From: Aquificales bacterium | GTDB taxonomy: Bacteria > Aquificota > Aquificia > Aquificales > QOAS01 | DNA: 25,364 bases | Direction of reading: 5' to 3' | Assembly: GCA_027035985.1 (NCBI GenBank) | Contig: JALVTI010000130.1 | Coordinates: 1-25,364 of the forward strand | In this document: positions 22,995 to 25,364 of the stretch, piece by piece | Numbering within the stretch: position 1 is the first letter of the stretch | How the letters are laid out: the number at the start of each line of letters is the position of its first letter | Position numbers and translations under genes: made by a program | The notes under the pieces: generated by a model | Told to the model about the DNA's origin: nothing | The model's input: the letters and a program-made list of their open reading frames with translations, nothing else | Database searches by the model: none

Positions 22995-23009
22995 AGGAGG
23001 AACCTCCAA
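22995..23009 (+). promoter_or_regulatory. cmr5: Ribosome site of cmr5 inside a small hairpin
   Basis: AGGAGG (22995-23000) is well placed, 8 bases before the cmr5 ATG, but GGAG (22996-22999) can pair with CTCC (23004-23007) across a 4-base loop. The structure would partly hide the ribosome site. It is small, and a translating ribosome finishing cmr4 would melt it. Confidence 0.4.
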
Positions 23010-23425
23010 TGGGAAATAGAACTTTAACTCAAGAATATGCCCTTTATGCGTATGAATGTATTGAGGAAGTAAGGGAACTAAATTTACAATCGGATTACAA
23101 AACAAGAGTTAGAAGATTACCCGCAATGATTATCCATAATGGTCTTTTAACTACTTTAACTTTTCTATACTCGAAAGCCAAGTTTAAAAATGAGAAAAAC
23201 GAAAATGCTCCTAATGCCGAAGCGCTATTGCTTAAACATATTGTAGCTTGGTTAGAATATAGAGAACCTAAAGAAATAACTCAACAAGATATAAGCTTTT
23301 TTATAAAAAAATTGGCAGAAACTGATTTTCAACACTTAATGCTTTACTCCAGAAGGGCTTTAACCCTCGCCCAGTGGCTCAAAAGGTTGGTGGAGGGAGA
23401 GTTTGAAGATGCAAAAGACGAATAA
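23009..23425 (+). CDS. cmr5: Type III-B CRISPR small subunit Cmr5
   Basis: Cmr5 (138 residues) is the small all-helical subunit that lines the target RNA groove of the Cmr complex next to Cmr4. The sequence is predicted helical throughout. It has the family's N-terminal Arg-x-Leu-x-Gln-x-x-Ala-like opening (RTLTQEYALYAYECI), a central segment with RVRRLPAMIIHNGLLTTLTFLYSKA, and a C-terminal HLMLYSRRALTLAQWLKRLVEG. The position between cmr4 and cmr6 supports the call. Length is normal. It overlaps cmr6 by 17 bases. Its ribosome site lies in a small inverted repeat. Confidence 0.85.
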   Translation: MGNRTLTQEYALYAYECIEEVRELNLQSDYKTRVRRLPAMIIHNGLLTTLTFLYSKAKFKNEKNENAPNAEALLLKHIVAWLEYREPKEITQQDISFFIKKLAETDFQHLMLYSRRALTLAQWLKRLVEGEFEDAKDE

Positions 23426-24470
23426 ATCAACTTTAAGAATTTGGAATACTAATCAGGTTGAAAATTTTTCCCTTTTATTTAATAAATTGATATCTAAAAT
23501 AATAGTTGAGGTTAACATAGATAAAAATCGCAAAGAGAAAGCTCCAGTTTGGCAATTTTACACAAATAATTTTGGTAAAAACACGGATAAGGTAAAAAAT
23601 CAAGTAAAAAGTGCTCTTTTAAAGAAAATACAATCCTATTCTCCAAAAGAAAAGGAAAAGCAGTTAATTAAGCAACTAATAGAAACCTATAAAGAAAACC
23701 AATTTGAGGAACTGAAATTAAAAACCGGATACCATTTAGCGGTCGGTTTGGGATTACCCTCCTTTTTTGAAAATGGTTTAACCTTACACCACATTTATGG
23801 AACCCCTTATATTCCCGGAAGTTCCGTTAAGGGTTTGGCGCGTTTTACATTCCTAACGAAGGCTTTTAACATTTTTCCGTTTGATGGTCTTAGTGAGGTT
23901 CCCTCCTTGAGGTTAAAAAATGAAGATGAACCTTTTAAGGAATTGGTAGAAATAGATAAAGCATTTGTGGAGTCAAAAGATTTTGAAGAATTCTATGAAA
24001 AAGAAGTTAAAGATTTATTAAAAGTTAAAGATTTATTAGTGGAAAATACACCTACTGAGGAATTGGAAAAGTTTTATTACCTATTTAAGGAACTCTTTGG
24101 AACCCAACATTACCGTGGAAGGGTTATTTTTGCCGACGCTTTTGCCACCGAATGGAAGTTTAAGGTCGATATTATGAATCCTCATTATCAGAAGTGTTAT
24201 CAAAGTACACCGAAAGACAGAGGAGATAGCGAAAACAATGAAGGTGGTCTATACCTCATAGGGGACTGGCATAATCCCACACCCATATTTTTCCTCACGG
24301 TGGATAAAGGTGCTTCATTTTCATTCCTGTATAAGGTAGAAAAACCGAAGTTAACCCTTAAAGGGGAGGAAATAGATTTAAAGGAACTTGTAGGGGAACT
24401 TTTAAAGGAAGGTTTGTCCCTTTTAGGGATAGGGGGCAAAAGGGGCAAAGGCTACGGGTGGTTTGAGTAA
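23409..24470 (+). CDS. cmr6: Type III-B CRISPR RAMP protein Cmr6
   Basis: Cmr6 (353 residues) pairs with Cmr1 at the 3' end of the crRNA in the Cmr complex. The core RAMP motifs are clear: LAVGLGLPSFFENG, then YIPGSSVKGLARF, LFGTQHYRGRVIFADAF, MNPHYQKCY, and the C-terminal glycine loop GIGGKRGKGYGWFE. About 110 residues of Lys/Glu-rich sequence precede the core, as in other Cmr6 proteins. The ATG at 23409 is preferred over the TTG at 23403 because GGAGGG (23392-23397) is 11 bases upstream and the TTG would be closer than usual. It overlaps cmr5. It is the last gene of the operon, and no cas6, csx1/csm6, cas1 or cas2 follows. Confidence 0.88.
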   Translation: MQKTNKSTLRIWNTNQVENFSLLFNKLISKIIVEVNIDKNRKEKAPVWQFYTNNFGKNTDKVKNQVKSALLKKIQSYSPKEKEKQLIKQLIETYKENQFEELKLKTGYHLAVGLGLPSFFENGLTLHHIYGTPYIPGSSVKGLARFTFLTKAFNIFPFDGLSEVPSLRLKNEDEPFKELVEIDKAFVESKDFEEFYEKEVKDLLKVKDLLVENTPTEELEKFYYLFKELFGTQHYRGRVIFADAFATEWKFKVDIMNPHYQKCYQSTPKDRGDSENNEGGLYLIGDWHNPTPIFFLTVDKGASFSFLYKVEKPKLTLKGEEIDLKELVGELLKEGLSLLGIGGKRGKGYGWFE

Positions 24471-24582
24471 AGTAAAGATACCTAAAAATGTTTTAGCAGT
24501 TTCTCCTTTATTTCTTCTACTGAAGTTGAGAATAAAAATCCTCCCTTAAAAGGGATTGGTAGGAAAATACTTCCCTTTCGAG
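24471..24582. other. Intergenic region between cmr6 and typA; no CRISPR repeats
   Basis: The 112-base gap holds an AT-rich inverted repeat CTAAAA/TTTTAG (24482-24496, 3-base loop) without a T-tract, and a short CCCTT/AAGGG repeat near 24543. Neither is a convincing terminator. No direct repeats of CRISPR size are present. Confidence 0.5.
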
Positions 24583-25364
24583 ATGAAAGATTACGACATT
24601 AGGAATATCGCGATTATTGCCCACGTCGACCACGGGAAGACCACCCTTGTGGACAACATGCTAAAGCAGTCGGGTCTCTTTAGGGAAAACCAAGAGGTGG
24701 GGGAATTAATCCTCGATAACCTCGACCTCGAGAGGGAGAGGGGAATAACCATAATGGCTAAAATCGCCTCCGTCTGGTATGGGAATACCAAGATAAACAT
24801 AGTCGACACGCCGGGACACTCCGACTTTTCGGCGGAGGTGGAAAGGGTTTTGAGGATGGTCGACGGGGCGCTGCTGTTGGTGGATGCCGCCGAGGGTCCC
24901 ATGCCCCAGACCCGTTTCGTTCTGAAAAAGGCGCTCGAGCAGGGGCTAAAGCCCATTATCGTTATAAACAAGATAGATAAGGCAAATGCCCGCCCTGAGG
25001 AGGTTGTCGAGGAGGTTTACGACCTCCTATTGGAGTTGGGAGAGGACGAATCCCTTTTGGAGGTTCCCGTTCTATACGCCATAGGGAGGGAGGGAATAGC
25101 GAAGTATTCCCTCGAAGAGGAAAGTAAAGATTTGAGACCCCTCTTTGAGACCATAGTCAAACACGTTCCCCCTCCGAGGGCTTTAAGGGACGATACAACC
25201 CAACTGTTGGTTTCCTCGCTCGATTACGACCCCTATGTGGGGAGACTCACCATTGGAAAAATCTTCAGCGGGTCTCTGAAGAAGGGGCAGGATGTGGTTC
25301 TCCTCAAAAAGGACGGGACTACCGTTAGGGGTAAGGTTCAAAAGCTCTTCGTCTACGAGGGCAT
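24583..25364 (+). CDS. typA: Ribosome-associated GTPase TypA/BipA, N-terminal part
   Basis: TypA/BipA is a translational GTPase of the EF-G/LepA superfamily involved in ribosome assembly and stress responses. The gene runs off the right edge; 260 residues are visible. GTPase motifs are intact: G1 AHVDHGKTTL, the switch region with ERERGITIMAK, G3 DTPGHSDF, G4 NKID, and the TypA-typical EGPMPQTRFVLKKAL. A following domain-II beta-barrel start (LVSSLDYDPYVGRLTIGKIF) distinguishes it from LepA and EF-G. No ribosome site precedes the ATG at 24583. Base composition returns to the GC-richer style of the core genes, marking the right boundary of the AT-rich cmr segment. Confidence 0.95.
   Translation, partial: MKDYDIRNIAIIAHVDHGKTTLVDNMLKQSGLFRENQEVGELILDNLDLERERGITIMAKIASVWYGNTKINIVDTPGHSDFSAEVERVLRMVDGALLLVDAAEGPMPQTRFVLKKALEQGLKPIIVINKIDKANARPEEVVEEVYDLLLELGEDESLLEVPVLYAIGREGIAKYSLEEESKDLRPLFETIVKHVPPPRALRDDTTQLLVSSLDYDPYVGRLTIGKIFSGSLKKGQDVVLLKKDGTTVRGKVQKLFVYEG

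Noticed and set aside
24471..24582. CRISPR array or leader after cmr6
   Set aside because: No repeated unit of 25-40 bases is present here or elsewhere in the window.

Overview
The window looks like chromosome from a thermophilic diderm bacterium. The proteins are rich in Lys and Glu and poor in Gln, and AGG/AGA and ATA codons are common. BamA and a TatA/B protein imply a two-membrane cell, and an oxygen-dependent class I ribonucleotide reductase implies some exposure to oxygen. An Aquificota-type lineage fits best, but this is inference and nothing in the window proves it.

Layout. (1) 1-2506: the 3' end of nrdA, then nrdB with its own strong promoter and terminator. (2) 2578-4610: a TusA-like/DUF3343 two-domain protein, then an aldehyde dehydrogenase. 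(3) 4631-6709, minus strand: lysA then hisF, separated by a terminator. (4) 6807-7937: metK, with an unusual glycine-rich motif. (5) 7934-14458, minus strand: pepA, then clpC, then bamA, which overlaps the end of clpC and lacks a normal start codon. (6) 14581-16665: a bifunctional-type rel gene, convergent and overlapping with a tatA/B-like gene (16652-17053, minus). (7) 17105-24470: a complete type III-B CRISPR effector operon, cmr1-cmr2-cmr3-cmr4-cmr5-cmr6. It is visibly AT-richer than its surroundings and tightly packed. (8) 24583-25364: the 5' part of typA/bipA.

The most notable locus is the Cmr operon. Its Cas10 (Cmr2) has no N-terminal HD nuclease domain but keeps the GGDD cyclase motif. 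The Cas10 reading frame is broken by a +1 shift at a run of eight A residues (18923-18930). Taking out one A would restore a single protein of about 807 residues with an intact zinc-binding region. This could be a sequencing error, a real mutation, or slippage-dependent expression. Cmr4 carries an extra helical insertion of roughly 80 residues. No CRISPR array, cas6, adaptation genes or cyclic-oligoadenylate effector lies in the window, so they must be elsewhere or absent.

A second genome-style signal is translational. Genes that appear to begin transcription units often have no Shine-Dalgarno sequence and carry a -10-like hexamer only a few bases before the ATG, whereas genes inside operons have strong AGGAGG sites. 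This suggests frequent leaderless or near-leaderless transcripts.
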